Source: Candidatus Accumulibacter necessarius (GTDB lineage: Bacteria > Pseudomonadota > Gammaproteobacteria > Burkholderiales > Rhodocyclaceae). From it: 64,000 bases of DNA. The notes beneath the pieces are model-generated. The model searched no databases, had not been told where the DNA came from, and saw only the letters and a list, made by a program, of their open reading frames with translations. Where the stretch lies: positions 62,001 through 126,000 of the forward strand of contig JAFLDL010000003.1 of assembly GCA_017302435.1 (NCBI GenBank), written 5' to 3'. How positions within the stretch are numbered: position 1 is the first letter of the stretch; the number at the start of each line of letters is the position of its first letter. The position numbers were made by a program, and so were the translations under genes. Positions 35,564 through 46,076 of this stretch are shown piece after piece.

Positions 35564-36037
35564 ATGCGTACGCCTCTAAAATTACTGCTCGCACTCGTCA
35601 TCTTCGGTACTGCATGCCTTCCACATGCGGCGGCAGAAACGGCGACCACTACAACCAGTGTTAACGTCCGCTCCGGTCCCGAGAATGTCTTCCCGACCGT
35701 TACCTGGCTCTTGAGCGGGACACGGGTTACTGTTGTCGGGTGTGTCGCCAACTGGCGGTGGTGCGATGTCATTGCGGGTCGTGATCGGGGCTGGGTGTAT
35801 TCGCGCTTCCTTTCCATTCCGTTCAATGGCAGTGCAGTTACCATTCTCAATGGCGGCCCCAACCTCGGCCTGCCAGAAAGCGAGTTTTCACTCGGTGAAT
35901 ACTGGGACACGCACTACCAGCGCAAGCACTGGTTCGGACGGAAGGCCTATTGGCAGAAACGTTGGGACCGCCGCGCGCCGCAGCGCGAGTGGCGTGACCC
36001 GTCGACAAGGTCACGGCCGGCCATCTCAGAGCAATAG
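35564..36037 (+). CDS. Exported SH3-domain protein
   Basis: About 157 residues with a signal peptide (LLLALVIFGTACLPHAAAE). A bacterial SH3 (SH3_3) domain follows: SVNVRSGPENVFPTVTWLLSGTRVTVVGCVANWRWCDVIAGRDRGWVYSRFL, with two Cys that could pair. The basic tail is rich in Trp, Arg and Tyr (HYQRKHWFGRKAYWQKRWDRR). Probably periplasmic and cell-wall associated. No operon partner. Confidence 0.82.
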   Translation: MRTPLKLLLALVIFGTACLPHAAAETATTTTSVNVRSGPENVFPTVTWLLSGTRVTVVGCVANWRWCDVIAGRDRGWVYSRFLSIPFNGSAVTILNGGPNLGLPESEFSLGEYWDTHYQRKHWFGRKAYWQKRWDRRAPQREWRDPSTRSRPAISEQ

Positions 36038-36300
36038 CACTCACCGCTGACCGGTTGCGCGCTGTTCGGGCATATCGTCAAGCTTTACGCCCGCTGCAGT
36101 TCCAGTCTTGGTGCGGCTGAGCCCAGGCGTTTGCTTGGCAGGACGCCGTCTTGTATCGTCGAGGGTGAGGGTGGTCTGCGGACTGGATTGCGGAAGCCGG
36201 GACTGCGGTGTCTCCGGAACGATCATGCAGCGCGAACCCGTGGCTAGACCGGCACGGGGAAACGACATCGGGATGGCCGGAGAACCGGGTATATTCAGGG

Positions 36301-37344
36301 ATGAATAGACTTCAAGGGCTCGTAAACGGAACCCTCCTGATGCTGATCGCAGGTTGGGTGCTGTACATCGGGAAAGATGTCCTTGTCCCTGTCTTTTTTG
36401 GCCTTGTCGTCGTCTACGTGATCGTCGGTCTGGCGCAGGCCATGCACAGGATTCCGTATCTGGGTTGCGTTCTGCCACTTCAAGTCAGATACGTGCTCTC
36501 CGTACTCCTCATTACGCTTTCATTGCTGGTCGTTGTTTACCTTTTCGTAATCAACAAGGACAGGTTTCTGGCGCTTGCCCCGCAATATCAGCAATCCCTG
36601 CTCGCTGCGATCCAGAGACTTGCTGTTTTTCTGCGAATCGAGACTGAACCCACCTGGACTACGCTGCGTCAGGAACTTTTCGCCCAGATAAACATTCAGC
36701 GGGTGCTCGGGTCAATGCTTGCCTCGGTGTCGTCGATCATCGTCAGTGTTATGGTCGTTTTCCTGTATGCCACCTTCCTGTTGGTCGAGCGGCGCTTTTT
36801 CCCCCAGAAAATGGAAAACATCTCGAGCGATGCAAGTCGCGTCGCCCAGATTCGGGCAATCACCTCTGACATCAACAAGCGAATCGGAGCCTATCTGGCG
36901 CTGAAGACATTCATCAGCCTGTTTCTGGGGGCGATAAGCTGGGCTATCATGGCCTTCGCCGGTCTTGAATTCGCCGCGTTCTGGGCGGTGTTGATCGCAT
37001 TTCTGAATTATGTTCCCTATATTGGATCGTTTCTCGGGGTATTGTTCCCGGTGATCATGGCGATCATTCAGTTCGAGGATCCGAATGTGATCCTCTCTTT
37101 GTTGCTTGGACTGGTGCTCGTCCAGTTCCTGATTGGCAACTTTGTTGACCCCTATATCATGGGCAATTCGCTCAACCTCAGTCCATTTGCCATCCTGGTC
37201 AGTCTGGCGATCTGGTCCGAATTGTGGGGAATCGCCGGCGCATTTCTGGCTGTCCCGATTACCGCCGTCCTGGCCATTGTTTTTTCAGAGTTTATGGGTA
37301 CACGACCGATTGCCGTTCTTCTTTCGCGGAACGGCAGGCTGTGA
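36301..37344 (+). CDS. AI-2E transporter (PerM/TqsA) family protein
   Basis: About 347 residues with eight hydrophobic segments. Typical AI-2E features: a paired N-terminal helix region (MLIAGWVLYIGKDVLVPVFFGLVVVYVIVGL) and a C-terminal half containing FWAVLIAFLNYVPYIGSFLGVLFPVIMAI and NFVDPYIMGNSLNLSPFAILVSLAIWSELWGIAGAFLAVPITAVL. The start is uncertain: CAGGG is too close to this ATG and a longer frame exists. Substrate unknown; members include proposed AI-2 exporters and cation antiporters. Confidence 0.88.
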   Translation: MNRLQGLVNGTLLMLIAGWVLYIGKDVLVPVFFGLVVVYVIVGLAQAMHRIPYLGCVLPLQVRYVLSVLLITLSLLVVVYLFVINKDRFLALAPQYQQSLLAAIQRLAVFLRIETEPTWTTLRQELFAQINIQRVLGSMLASVSSIIVSVMVVFLYATFLLVERRFFPQKMENISSDASRVAQIRAITSDINKRIGAYLALKTFISLFLGAISWAIMAFAGLEFAAFWAVLIAFLNYVPYIGSFLGVLFPVIMAIIQFEDPNVILSLLLGLVLVQFLIGNFVDPYIMGNSLNLSPFAILVSLAIWSELWGIAGAFLAVPITAVLAIVFSEFMGTRPIAVLLSRNGRL

Positions 37345-37474
37345 GACAAGCGACCGGAGGTTCCACCGAAACACGGCGTGTGCCGCAATCGTCATTGGCC
37401 AGCGTGCAACTCTGGCCCTTGTGCGGCCGCCCCACTTCAGTGACAGGTCTCGCGTGCCGGCAGGGAACCAGGCC

Positions 37475-38395
37475 ATGAATTTCAGGGACATCCCGGATCT
37501 GTTCAAGGCGGCTGCCGTGAACTGGGTGGATGACCATGCGCAAAGCATGGGGGCGGCCTTGGCCTTTTACACGATGTTTTCGATTGCTCCCCTGCTGTTG
37601 ATCGTGATTTCAATCGCCGGATTCTTTTTCGGCGAGCAAGCTGCTCGTGGCGAGATCTTTGAACAACTGGAAGGAATGCTTGGAACACCCGGAGCGCTGG
37701 CCGTGCAGGCTCTGCTGGAAAGTGCGGGCAAGCCCGCCGAAAGCGCGATGGCGACAATCTTCGGACTGGTCTTTCTCTTCATTGGCGCGACATCCGTCTT
37801 CGCCGAACTGCAGGACGCGCTCAACCGAATCTGGCGGGCGCCGCAAAAGGTAAAGATCTCCGGCATATGGAGTTTGCTGCGCGCCCGCTTGTTGTCCTTC
37901 GGCATGATTCTCGGAATCGGCTTCCTGCTGACGGTTTCGCTGGCTTTCAGTGCTGGTCTGGCCGCTTTGAGCAAGTGGCTGTATCCGCATGCGACAGGTT
38001 GGGCAACGGTCGAGAACACAAGCGAAGTCACACTCGGCGTCATGCTGGCGACGGCGGTTTTTGCCATGATCTACAAGACCATGCCCCGCGTTCAGATCCA
38101 CTGGAAAGATGTCTGGGTTGGCGCAATAGTTACATCGCTACTGTTTATCACCGGCAAGGCTCTGATCGGTGCCTATATTGGCAGAAGCGGTGTTTCGTCT
38201 CATTTCGGCGTTTCAGCCTCGCTGATCGTTGTGCTGCTGTGGGTTTATTATTCGGCTCAGATCTTCCTGTTCGGTGCGGAATTTACCTGGGTTTACACGC
38301 ACAAGTTCGGTTCGCGCAAAGGGCAGGCGTTGTCAAGCCCCGCTGGCGGACTCCCGGGAACCGAAGGCAGGCCTGGCTGCAAAGTTCCGCAGTAA
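37475..38395 (+). CDS. YihY/UPF0761-family inner-membrane protein
   Basis: About 306 residues. Family hallmarks: DDHAQSMGAALAFYTMFSIAPLLLIVISIAGFFFG, TSVFAELQDALNRIWRAP, ALIGAYIGRSGVSSHFGVSASLIVVLLWVYYSAQIFLFGAEFTWVYTHKFGS. Six helices. Historically mislabelled ribonuclease BN; the true role is not known. It begins 130 bases after the AI-2E gene. Confidence 0.92.
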   Translation: MNFRDIPDLFKAAAVNWVDDHAQSMGAALAFYTMFSIAPLLLIVISIAGFFFGEQAARGEIFEQLEGMLGTPGALAVQALLESAGKPAESAMATIFGLVFLFIGATSVFAELQDALNRIWRAPQKVKISGIWSLLRARLLSFGMILGIGFLLTVSLAFSAGLAALSKWLYPHATGWATVENTSEVTLGVMLATAVFAMIYKTMPRVQIHWKDVWVGAIVTSLLFITGKALIGAYIGRSGVSSHFGVSASLIVVLLWVYYSAQIFLFGAEFTWVYTHKFGSRKGQALSSPAGGLPGTEGRPGCKVPQ

Positions 38396-38658
38396 GGTCA
38401 TTGCCAGCGGCGCCAGCCGGGTGATTAACCAAATTCGCACCAAACTCTGTATGATTGCCGGCCCAGGACTTACGGAAGCCGGCATACAAGGATCCTTCTG
38501 TAAAGATCCATCAGGCGCAGCGAGGGGGCAAGCACGGGTCATGAAGATCAGCGAGCGGACAACTGCGCTTGGCTGCCCGGAAGTGACGAGGAATCAAGGT
38601 TGGGAAGCACAATATCCATCAACGGACCGCTTGGCGCCCTACAGGAAGGAGTCATCAC

Positions 38659-40332
38659 GTGATCTATTTTGCCGCTCTGGTCGTACTCGCAACCCTCGTC
38701 GCCATGGCGTCGGGGCGGGTTCCTGCTGTCCTCGCCCTGGCTACGGCGATCTGCATCGCGGGCGTGACCGGATTGGCCCCGGTACCGGCGCTATTCGCCG
38801 GATTGAGCAACGGCGGGATCATCACCGTGGCGGCGATGCTCGTCATCGCCAAGGGCATCGTTCATACCGGCGCGGTGACGCGAGTCACCTGGGCGCTGCT
38901 GTCGACCGTCACCAGCGCCCAGCACGCCTTGCGTCGCCTCGCGCTGCCCATCGGCGTCGGGTCTGGCCTGATGAACACCACCCCGATCGTTGCCATGCTC
39001 GTCCCGGCCGCCAAGGAACTGGAGCAGAACCGCGGCATCAACGCCCGCGAGTTGCTGCTGCCCATCGCGCACATCACGACTCTTGCCGGCTCCGTAACGC
39101 TGATCGGCACCAGCTCGAACCTGCTCATCGCCGGTATCGCTGCGCCAGCGGGCATCGACATGACGATGCTTTCGTTTGCCCCAGTGGCGTTACCGGTGGC
39201 CATCGTCGGCGCGGTGATCGTGTATATGATCGCGCCGCTGATGCTGAGTGGTCAGGCGGAAACAGTAGCGGCAACTCGCGACTGGCGGGTTGAGATCCCG
39301 GTTTCCGGGAAGGCGCTGGCGATTGGCCGTGTGGCCGCGGATTTCGGGATCGATCAGACGCAGCAGTACGCCCTTGACGCGATCCGGCGTTGGGATGCCG
39401 ACCTTGATCCATCCGCCCCGATCGAGGCCGGCGACACCCTGGTCTTCTCGGCAACCGAGAGCGGCGTGACCGCCTTGTGGGGCAGCCCGCTGTTCGGCCT
39501 GGCGGAACAGCGCCTATACCGGGTTTCCGCAGGCTCGGGCGCCAGTGGGACTGTGCGGGACTTCGAAACCGACGGGGGTATCCACGTCATCGCCGCGCGG
39601 ACCACGGGCCCACTGCGCGACACCGAGGTGTGCCCGGGCGCAACCGCCTTCGTGACCACGCCGAGCAAGTCCCTGCTCGTCGACCAGCCGGATGTGGCGA
39701 TCTTCGAGAAAGCCGCGGGGCTGAGCCCGCAACCGGCCAAGACTGTGTTCGCTCTCGCGATCCTGATCGCTGTCATCGTCTCGGCGTCCTTCGGCCTGCT
39801 TGCGGTCGAGCTGGCTTCCTTGACCGGGGCCGTGCTCATGGTGGTCACCGGCATCCTGACGCCGAAGTCCGCCGTGCGCGCCCTCGACTGGAACGTGTTG
39901 TTCATCCTCGTCGGGTCGGTGGCGCTCGGCGCAATCGTCGTCGAGAGCGGACTGGCCACCGTGCTTGCCGACGCAATCAGGCACCTCGCGGGAGGTAGCG
40001 TACTGCTCGTCGTCATCGTCTTCGCGCTGACGACGGCGATCGTGACCAACCTCGTCACCAATGCCGCAGCAGCATCCATCCTTACCCCGGTGGCGATCGG
40101 AATAGCCAACGAACTCGGCATCAACCCGGTGACGCTCCTGGCGCTGATCGGCACCTGCATCTCGTTCACCTTCATCAACCCGTTCAGCCACCAGTCGAAC
40201 CTGATGGTCATGCAGCCTGGCGGCTACACCTCGGCCTCGTTCGCCAAGTTCGGTATCCCGCTGGTCGCCGGATCGCTGGTGACTGTCGTTATCGTCAGCT
40301 ACCTGCTGCTGCACCTGCAAATGCGGTTTTAG
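38659..40332 (+). CDS. SLC13-type carrier with TrkA-C-like cytosolic domain
   Basis: A 557-residue permease from a GTG with AGGAAGGAG upstream. Two membrane halves (helices to about 195 and from about 365) each end in a re-entrant loop: TTLAGSVTLIGTSSNLLIAGI and NLVTNAAAASILTPVAIGIANELGINPV, with SFTFINPFSHQSNLMVM. This is the DASS/CitM ion-transporter fold. Between them about 165 residues include a TrkA-C/RCK-like regulatory segment (VEIPVSGKALAIGRVAADFGIDQ and ALDAIRR...IEAGDTLVFSA). Substrate could be sulphate, dicarboxylate or another anion. Confidence 0.88.
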   Translation: MIYFAALVVLATLVAMASGRVPAVLALATAICIAGVTGLAPVPALFAGLSNGGIITVAAMLVIAKGIVHTGAVTRVTWALLSTVTSAQHALRRLALPIGVGSGLMNTTPIVAMLVPAAKELEQNRGINARELLLPIAHITTLAGSVTLIGTSSNLLIAGIAAPAGIDMTMLSFAPVALPVAIVGAVIVYMIAPLMLSGQAETVAATRDWRVEIPVSGKALAIGRVAADFGIDQTQQYALDAIRRWDADLDPSAPIEAGDTLVFSATESGVTALWGSPLFGLAEQRLYRVSAGSGASGTVRDFETDGGIHVIAARTTGPLRDTEVCPGATAFVTTPSKSLLVDQPDVAIFEKAAGLSPQPAKTVFALAILIAVIVSASFGLLAVELASLTGAVLMVVTGILTPKSAVRALDWNVLFILVGSVALGAIVVESGLATVLADAIRHLAGGSVLLVVIVFALTTAIVTNLVTNAAAASILTPVAIGIANELGINPVTLLALIGTCISFTFINPFSHQSNLMVMQPGGYTSASFAKFGIPLVAGSLVTVVIVSYLLLHLQMRF

Positions 40333-40457
40333 TCCCGGCCTGACGGTGACCGGCCCCGATGCGTCCGACCGGAGAAATTTCCAGGGTGGCGTCTGCGCAG
40401 CCTCATCCTTGTAGCGCGCCTTGCGAGCGGAGCGGGAAGGCGGCTACGCGACCGAAG

Positions 40458-41717
40458 TCAGGCAGGTTCCGGGTAGCGGGCATCGTTGGGATACGAGGCA
40501 AAGTCCTTGCCGCGTGCCCGCCAGTCCGCCAGCCATTCTTTCGCAACCGCCTGCCCTTCCTCGCGAAGTCTGGCGAAATGGTCAGCGCTGCGGTCGAATT
40601 TGGACGTGTGCTGGAGACCCCAGGCGGTTTCGCGCCTCATCTTGATGGTCCGGACCTCGACGATCTTGCGGCCCCTCAGCGGCGGATGGCTGTCCCCATG
40701 TTCTGCGATCCAACGATTGATCGTCAAAATGTGGTCCAACTCCTGGTTCAGCGAGAGATTACCGGCCAGGTCGTTCTCACGATCCTTGATGTCTTCGAGG
40801 CTGACCTTCTGGGATTGCGGCGAGATTTCTTGCGGATTGATGCGCACGACCCAGATTTCGTCAGGCTTCTCGGCCTTTGTTCCGACGTCGAGGAGATTGC
40901 GAACGGGGGGGTTCTGCGAATACAGGCCATCCCAATAATACGCGTTTCGGGTGACGACTTTGTTGGGTTCACAGGTGGGAAACGTCGTGTTGCCGATGAC
41001 TTGCGCTGGCAGAATCTCGGGCAGCGTTCCCGACGCTGCCACGCCCTCGAGCGAGATCGCACGGCGCATGCGCCAGCGAGTGACGTCGTATTGATCGACT
41101 TTCGGTGGGCTGGCCAGCAAACCAAGTTGCTCCAGTGTCTTGTTGGAATCGAAGATCTCGAAGTTGCCGCTGAGAACCTCAATTGCGCCCACCATGATAC
41201 GCCGGTCGGCCTTTGCCACGGCCGCCCAGTCGATCGTCTTGAAATCCGGGCAGAGCGCGTTGAGCAGATCCGGAAAACCCAGGTAGTCGCTGCGGGCACC
41301 CATCATCGCAAGAGCGGACAGACCGACATTGCCGTGCCCGGCGTAGGGATTGGATCCCGGGAACGGCACGCCCTTCGCTTTCCACTGCAAGAGCGTCCCG
41401 ACCATCTGATTGTGGGCGATTTCGACCGGCGTGGTCGCAGCAAAGTTGGTCCATAGAAAATCCAGGCGATCAATCGCCTTGTCGATCGTGCCGCAGTCTG
41501 CGTCGGCAGTGTTGGGGACCAGTCCGTACCACGTTGCCAAAGCACAAAGCGCTCCGGCAGAAGTGCCGCTGATGGCAATGATGTCGAACTTTTCTCCCTC
41601 GCCAGCGTCTGCGTCCCACGCCTTCTTGGTTTCCAGGATCTGTGTGAGAACGCCCCAGGTAAATGCTGCGTGCGTACCACCACCTTGACAGGCGATTGCG
41701 ACTTTCTTCGTGCTCAT
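40458..41717 (-). CDS. Patatin-like phospholipase family protein
   Basis: About 419 residues from MSTKKVAI. The patatin catalytic parts are present: oxyanion glycines CQGGGTHAAF (10-19), nucleophile Ser53 in ISGTSAGAL (GxSxG) and the dyad Asp263 in YYWDGLYSQNPP. No signal peptide, so probably cytosolic or peripheral. Patatins hydrolyse lipid acyl esters. The C-terminal third holds no second domain I can name. Confidence 0.9.
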   Translation of the reverse strand: MSTKKVAIACQGGGTHAAFTWGVLTQILETKKAWDADAGEGEKFDIIAISGTSAGALCALATWYGLVPNTADADCGTIDKAIDRLDFLWTNFAATTPVEIAHNQMVGTLLQWKAKGVPFPGSNPYAGHGNVGLSALAMMGARSDYLGFPDLLNALCPDFKTIDWAAVAKADRRIMVGAIEVLSGNFEIFDSNKTLEQLGLLASPPKVDQYDVTRWRMRRAISLEGVAASGTLPEILPAQVIGNTTFPTCEPNKVVTRNAYYWDGLYSQNPPVRNLLDVGTKAEKPDEIWVVRINPQEISPQSQKVSLEDIKDRENDLAGNLSLNQELDHILTINRWIAEHGDSHPPLRGRKIVEVRTIKMRRETAWGLQHTSKFDRSADHFARLREEGQAVAKEWLADWRARGKDFASYPNDARYPEPA

Positions 41718-41853
41718 GTCCGGTCTTTCATGTTCATTAAAAGATGGAAAACACAACGGCGTCTTCCTGGATAACCGAGCCCCCTATCGGGGGCCGTCAA
41801 CCTCGCTGCTCACCAGGTGTGAGCAACATGCTCCGAGGTCAGGCCAGCCGCGG

Positions 41854-43305
41854 CTAGAACGAACCGACGGCGGAGCCTAAGGCAATGATCGCAGCGAGCG
41901 CCAGCAAGGCGCCAACAATCGCGACCATGACGATGTCGAAGTAGCTTTCCCGGTGCGTTGCGCCGCAGACGGCGAGCAAGGTCACGACGGCGCCGTTGTG
42001 TGGCAGACTGTCGAGCGTGGCCGCGCCGATCACCGCTACGCGGTGCATCAGCGCCGGGTCGATGCCATGGATTGCGGCGAGCTGCATATAGGTTTCGCCA
42101 AGCGCGCCGAGGGCGATGGTCAGGCCGCCCGAGGCCGAACCAGTGAGCGCCGAGAGCACGTTGGTGGCCAGCGCCAAGCCAACCAGTGGACCGCCTTCGA
42201 TGCCCAGTACCCAGTCGCGGACAGCCTCGAAGGCGGGCAGCGATGCGACTACCGCACCGAAGCCGACCAGGCTGGCGACGCTCAGGACGGGCAGCGCTGA
42301 AGCATTGAGGCCGGCATCCACCGTTTCGCGCAGCGCCAGCAGACGACCCCGGTTGAAGAGGTACAGCACGACGATCGCAAATGCCAGCGCGACGATCACC
42401 GACCAGACACCGCCGACGGTTGCCAGCGAGGTTTCACCCCAGCGCAGTTCCGCCAGGTAACTCGTGTCAAGGCGCGGCAGCACCAGCAGCGACATCGTCA
42501 GGTTGACCACCATGACGACGATGAGGGGCAACAGGGCAATGCCGATTCCCGGTAATTGCGGACTGCGCGTGCCGTGCTCGACCTCCGCCGGATCGAACTC
42601 GTGCGACGCCGTGGCGCGCTCGCGCACGACCGGGTCGTGCGCCGCACGGGAGGCAGAGTCGATCGGGCCGGCGAAGCCTTCGCCGGCGCGGCGCGCGGCG
42701 GACTCGCCGCGCGCCAGCCACCACAGCCCAAAGCCGAGCATGATGGCGGCCGCTATGAAGCCCAGACCGGGCGCGGCGAACGGCGTGGTGCCGAAGAACG
42801 GCATCGGGATCGCGTTCTGGATCGCTGGCGTGCCCGGCAAGGCCGACATCGTGAAGGTCGCGGTGCCCAGCATCACTGCCCCGGGCAGCAAGCGGTTCGG
42901 AACGTCGGCGGCGCGGAACAGGGCCTGGCCCATCGGAGCCAGCACGAACATCGCGACGAACACGCTGACGCCGCCGTAGGTGACCAATGCGCCGGCCAGT
43001 ACCACGGCCAGGATGGCGCGGTGTGGCCCGAGTCGCTCGGTCATGAACTGCGCAATGGCGGTGACCGAGCCACTGTCGTCCATCAGCTTGCCGAACAGCG
43101 CACCAAGCAGGAACAGCGGAAAGAACTGCGCAATGAAGCCTGCGGCCGAACCCATGAAGGTCTGGGTCCAGTTGGCGAGCAGTGGATCGCCCGCGAAAGC
43201 CGCCGCGATCAGTGCCGCGACGGGCGCCAGCCCGAGCACGCTCCAGCCGCGAAAAGCCAGCCAGACGAGCAGTCCGAGGCCGAGCAGGATGCCGAGTAGA
43301 CCCAT
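41854..43305 (-). CDS. GntP-family permease
   Basis: About 483 residues from MGLLGILLG, with about twelve hydrophobic segments. The N-terminal GSAAGFIAQFFPLFLLGALFGKLMDDSGSVTAIAQFM and the C-terminal LATNVLSALTGSASGGLTIALGALGETYM followed by ATLDSLPHNGAVVTLLAVCGATH are typical of GntP/citrate-type symporters. The polar loop in the middle (ARGESAARRAGEG to GTRSPQ) is longer than usual. Substrate (gluconate, a hydroxy acid or a ketone body acid) cannot be read. The start lacks a good ribosome-binding site. Confidence 0.88.
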   Translation of the reverse strand: MGLLGILLGLGLLVWLAFRGWSVLGLAPVAALIAAAFAGDPLLANWTQTFMGSAAGFIAQFFPLFLLGALFGKLMDDSGSVTAIAQFMTERLGPHRAILAVVLAGALVTYGGVSVFVAMFVLAPMGQALFRAADVPNRLLPGAVMLGTATFTMSALPGTPAIQNAIPMPFFGTTPFAAPGLGFIAAAIMLGFGLWWLARGESAARRAGEGFAGPIDSASRAAHDPVVRERATASHEFDPAEVEHGTRSPQLPGIGIALLPLIVVMVVNLTMSLLVLPRLDTSYLAELRWGETSLATVGGVWSVIVALAFAIVVLYLFNRGRLLALRETVDAGLNASALPVLSVASLVGFGAVVASLPAFEAVRDWVLGIEGGPLVGLALATNVLSALTGSASGGLTIALGALGETYMQLAAIHGIDPALMHRVAVIGAATLDSLPHNGAVVTLLAVCGATHRESYFDIVMVAIVGALLALAAIIALGSAVGSF

Positions 43306-43559
43306 GGTCAGAGTGTCTGCAGCAGGGTGTTTACGTTGAGCATGAGCTGTTGGCCACCGCTTTCGCTTTGCGCGTCGACCCACCAGTCAGCTGACAGGCT
43401 CTCTTCGTCGCGCAGCATGGCGATATTCTAGGACAAGTAAGAGGCACTCGTCCATGGCCCGTGTGGTTCCGCCATCACGGCAGGGGTCAAGCGGCAGCAA
43501 CGAGGATCAAGGTCGGTCAGTTCAGCCGGTATCGAGCCAGACCTTCGGCCCTGGTGCCG

Positions 43560-46076
43560 CTACCTGCCCGCAGCTGCCGGCGGCACCACCGCCCCGGACA
43601 CGCTCCGCAGGTGCATCTCGCGTTGTGGCAGCGGCACCTCGATACCGGCCTCCGCTAGGCCGTCGCGAATGGCTACGGACAGCGCACTGTGCACCGCCAC
43701 CCAGTCGGAACCAGGGGTGGTCCAGGCCCGTACGCTGAACTCCAGCGCTCCCGGGGTCAGGCCGGTCAGGACAGCGATCGGGGCGGGTGACAAGGCGATG
43801 CCATCGACGGCGCGCGCGATGTTCACCAGCAGTTCGATGGTCTGCTTGGGGCTCACGCTGTAGCCGCTGCTGACGCCGACGTGGATGCGCCTGCTCGTGC
43901 CGCTGAGCGTCCAGTTCACCAGCTTGTCGGCCAGCAGCATGCCGTTGGGCACCACCACCTCGGCACCGTCGAAGGTGGTGATGATCGTGGCCCGCATACC
44001 GATGTCGCGGACCTTGCCGCTCATCCCCGCCACATCCACCACATCACCAAGCCGGATCGGTCGCTCGAACATCAGGATCAGCCCAGCGACGAAGTTCTTC
44101 ACCACATCCTGCAGGCCGAAACCGATGCCAACGCCGAGCGCACCGAAGACGATGGCCAGTTGCCCCACCTGAAAGCCGGCCATGGCCAGCGCCAGCAGGA
44201 GGCCGATAAAGACGATGCCGTAATAGGTGAGCGTCGAGATGCTGTCACCCACCCCGCGCGGCAGGGCCAGCGCGGGCAGCAGGTCTTCGGCGAGCACCAG
44301 ACGGATGGTCCTGGCCAGCCAGAAGGCCGCCCAGATCGCTACCGAAAACGCTGCGAGGTTCCCCAGGCTGATCGACAACAGGCCAAGCTGGAATTCATGC
44401 GTGAGCACCGTGACCAGCGAGGTGGAAAGTGGGCGATAGACGCGGAAGGACTGCAGCGCGTAGATCAGCCAGGCTAGCACCATCAACGTGCGACCGAGCC
44501 GGGCCGCCAGCGGGATCAGCGAGCCGGAATGGCGCCCGGCGAAGCGCGCCAGCGTCGAACGGGGAACCAGTACCTGGAACAAGGCCACCACTACCGTGCT
44601 GCCGGCGTATAGTGCCAGCGCAGCATAACTGCTGTCGAGCAGCGCGCCGGTGAGCATCGTCGCCAGTGAGATATTGCCGAGGACGTTGGAACCCGCCGAG
44701 ACGAGCAGCACAGCGCAGGCGACCCAGCCAAGGAAAGTCAGCGCCCGGACAGACATCGGCCCGGCCTCGGCGCTAGCACCGCGCCGCGCGCGCAGCATGC
44801 GCCAGGCCAGCGTTAGCAACATTAGCAGGTTCAGGGCCAGCAGGACGCCGCGGTACAGCAACTGATCACCGAGCAGCAACGAGGCCAGGGTGTTCAGCAA
44901 GTAAAACACGGCGCTGAAGTAGGCCCAGGGGCCGACGCTGGTCAGCACGCGGCGCTGGACAAGGGCCAGCACCGGGATCCAGGCGAGGAGCATCACCGCC
45001 TGCTGGCGGAAGATGGGCCCCTGGATGTCGTACAGCACGGCGCCGATCAAGACGAGCAACAACCACGCCGCCCAGGGCCGCGAGAGTGCGCGCATGGACG
45101 GTTCGGTGGCTTGCCCGGTCGCCACCAGCAGGCGAGCGCGATACCTCAGCCAGACCATCGCGGGCAGGAGCAGCACAGCGCCGGCTGCGAGGGCTGGCAG
45201 CCAGCGAACGTTGGCGGCGTCGTAACTGCTGGCAAACGTACGCTCGATATCGAGGCTGCGGGTCAGACCGGCACTCACCGGCTCGCGCGAGGCGGCGTCG
45301 CGCAGTGCCAGCCACAGCGGCGGCGTGTCCATGCTCACCAGTCGCCGGTCCTGGTCCTCGACCATGCTCGACACGGCGGCAGTGCCCTGTTGCACCTGGG
45401 TCGCCAGCGCGCCGCCCGTTCGTCCGAGATCGAGCAGCCTGGCGAGGGGCACCGAGAGTAGCTTTTCTGCGTCGTCGATCCTGGCAATCAACTCCTCGAC
45501 GCGTTCCCGCAGCGCGGGCGGCAGACCCGCGGCATGAGCGGTGGCCTGCCAGGCCGCCCGTCGGTTTGCCAGGTCGGACACGTCCTCGGACTGCGCGTTG
45601 ATCGTGCGCGCCAGTTCCGCACGCGTCTGAGCGACGGATCGCTCGTAGAGCAGCCAGTGGCGCTGCAGGCTCTCGAGCCGGCGCACCGACAGCACGGCCA
45701 GATCACTCTTGCCGGAGCGTTCCGCGAGCTGGTGGATGGCATTGGCATGGCGCGCCAACGCCTCTTCGTAGCGCAGGGCTGCATCCGGCGCCTGCGCGCG
45801 GTGAACGATGGCCTGGACGTCCTGCTCGTCGGCGTCGGCGCGGGCCGGAATATCGGCGGATCTGTGGGCTGGTGTCTGGACCACGACGTCGGCCGGCGCA
45901 GGAGGGGAGTCGGCGCCGGCAGTGACCGCCTGGGCCCGGACGGGGGTGGCTGCGACCGAGAGCCACAGCAGCAGCGTGCCGACGGCAAGCCAGGCAGGGC
46001 GCGCGTGCTGGCGGAACGTCCTGCGGCAGGCAGGTGACCGGCGGCTGAGAGTGAACAGAAGGAACATAAATCCCAT
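43560..46076 (-). CDS. Large MscS-family mechanosensitive channel
   Basis: An 838-residue protein. A signal or anchor helix near 28-48 is followed by a helical periplasmic domain of about 230 residues, then many membrane helices from about 285 to 620. The MscS core is FVGLLLALAMAGFQVGQLAIVFGALGVGIGFGLQDVVKNFVAGLILMFERPIRLGDVVDVAGMSGKVRDIGMRATIITTFDGAEVVVPNGMLLADKLVNWT, containing the pore helix TM3 and the beta domain. The large size is like MscK/YbiO. It gates open under membrane tension to release solutes. Confidence 0.93.
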   Translation of the reverse strand: MGFMFLLFTLSRRSPACRRTFRQHARPAWLAVGTLLLWLSVAATPVRAQAVTAGADSPPAPADVVVQTPAHRSADIPARADADEQDVQAIVHRAQAPDAALRYEEALARHANAIHQLAERSGKSDLAVLSVRRLESLQRHWLLYERSVAQTRAELARTINAQSEDVSDLANRRAAWQATAHAAGLPPALRERVEELIARIDDAEKLLSVPLARLLDLGRTGGALATQVQQGTAAVSSMVEDQDRRLVSMDTPPLWLALRDAASREPVSAGLTRSLDIERTFASSYDAANVRWLPALAAGAVLLLPAMVWLRYRARLLVATGQATEPSMRALSRPWAAWLLLVLIGAVLYDIQGPIFRQQAVMLLAWIPVLALVQRRVLTSVGPWAYFSAVFYLLNTLASLLLGDQLLYRGVLLALNLLMLLTLAWRMLRARRGASAEAGPMSVRALTFLGWVACAVLLVSAGSNVLGNISLATMLTGALLDSSYAALALYAGSTVVVALFQVLVPRSTLARFAGRHSGSLIPLAARLGRTLMVLAWLIYALQSFRVYRPLSTSLVTVLTHEFQLGLLSISLGNLAAFSVAIWAAFWLARTIRLVLAEDLLPALALPRGVGDSISTLTYYGIVFIGLLLALAMAGFQVGQLAIVFGALGVGIGFGLQDVVKNFVAGLILMFERPIRLGDVVDVAGMSGKVRDIGMRATIITTFDGAEVVVPNGMLLADKLVNWTLSGTSRRIHVGVSSGYSVSPKQTIELLVNIARAVDGIALSPAPIAVLTGLTPGALEFSVRAWTTPGSDWVAVHSALSVAIRDGLAEAGIEVPLPQREMHLRSVSGAVVPPAAAGR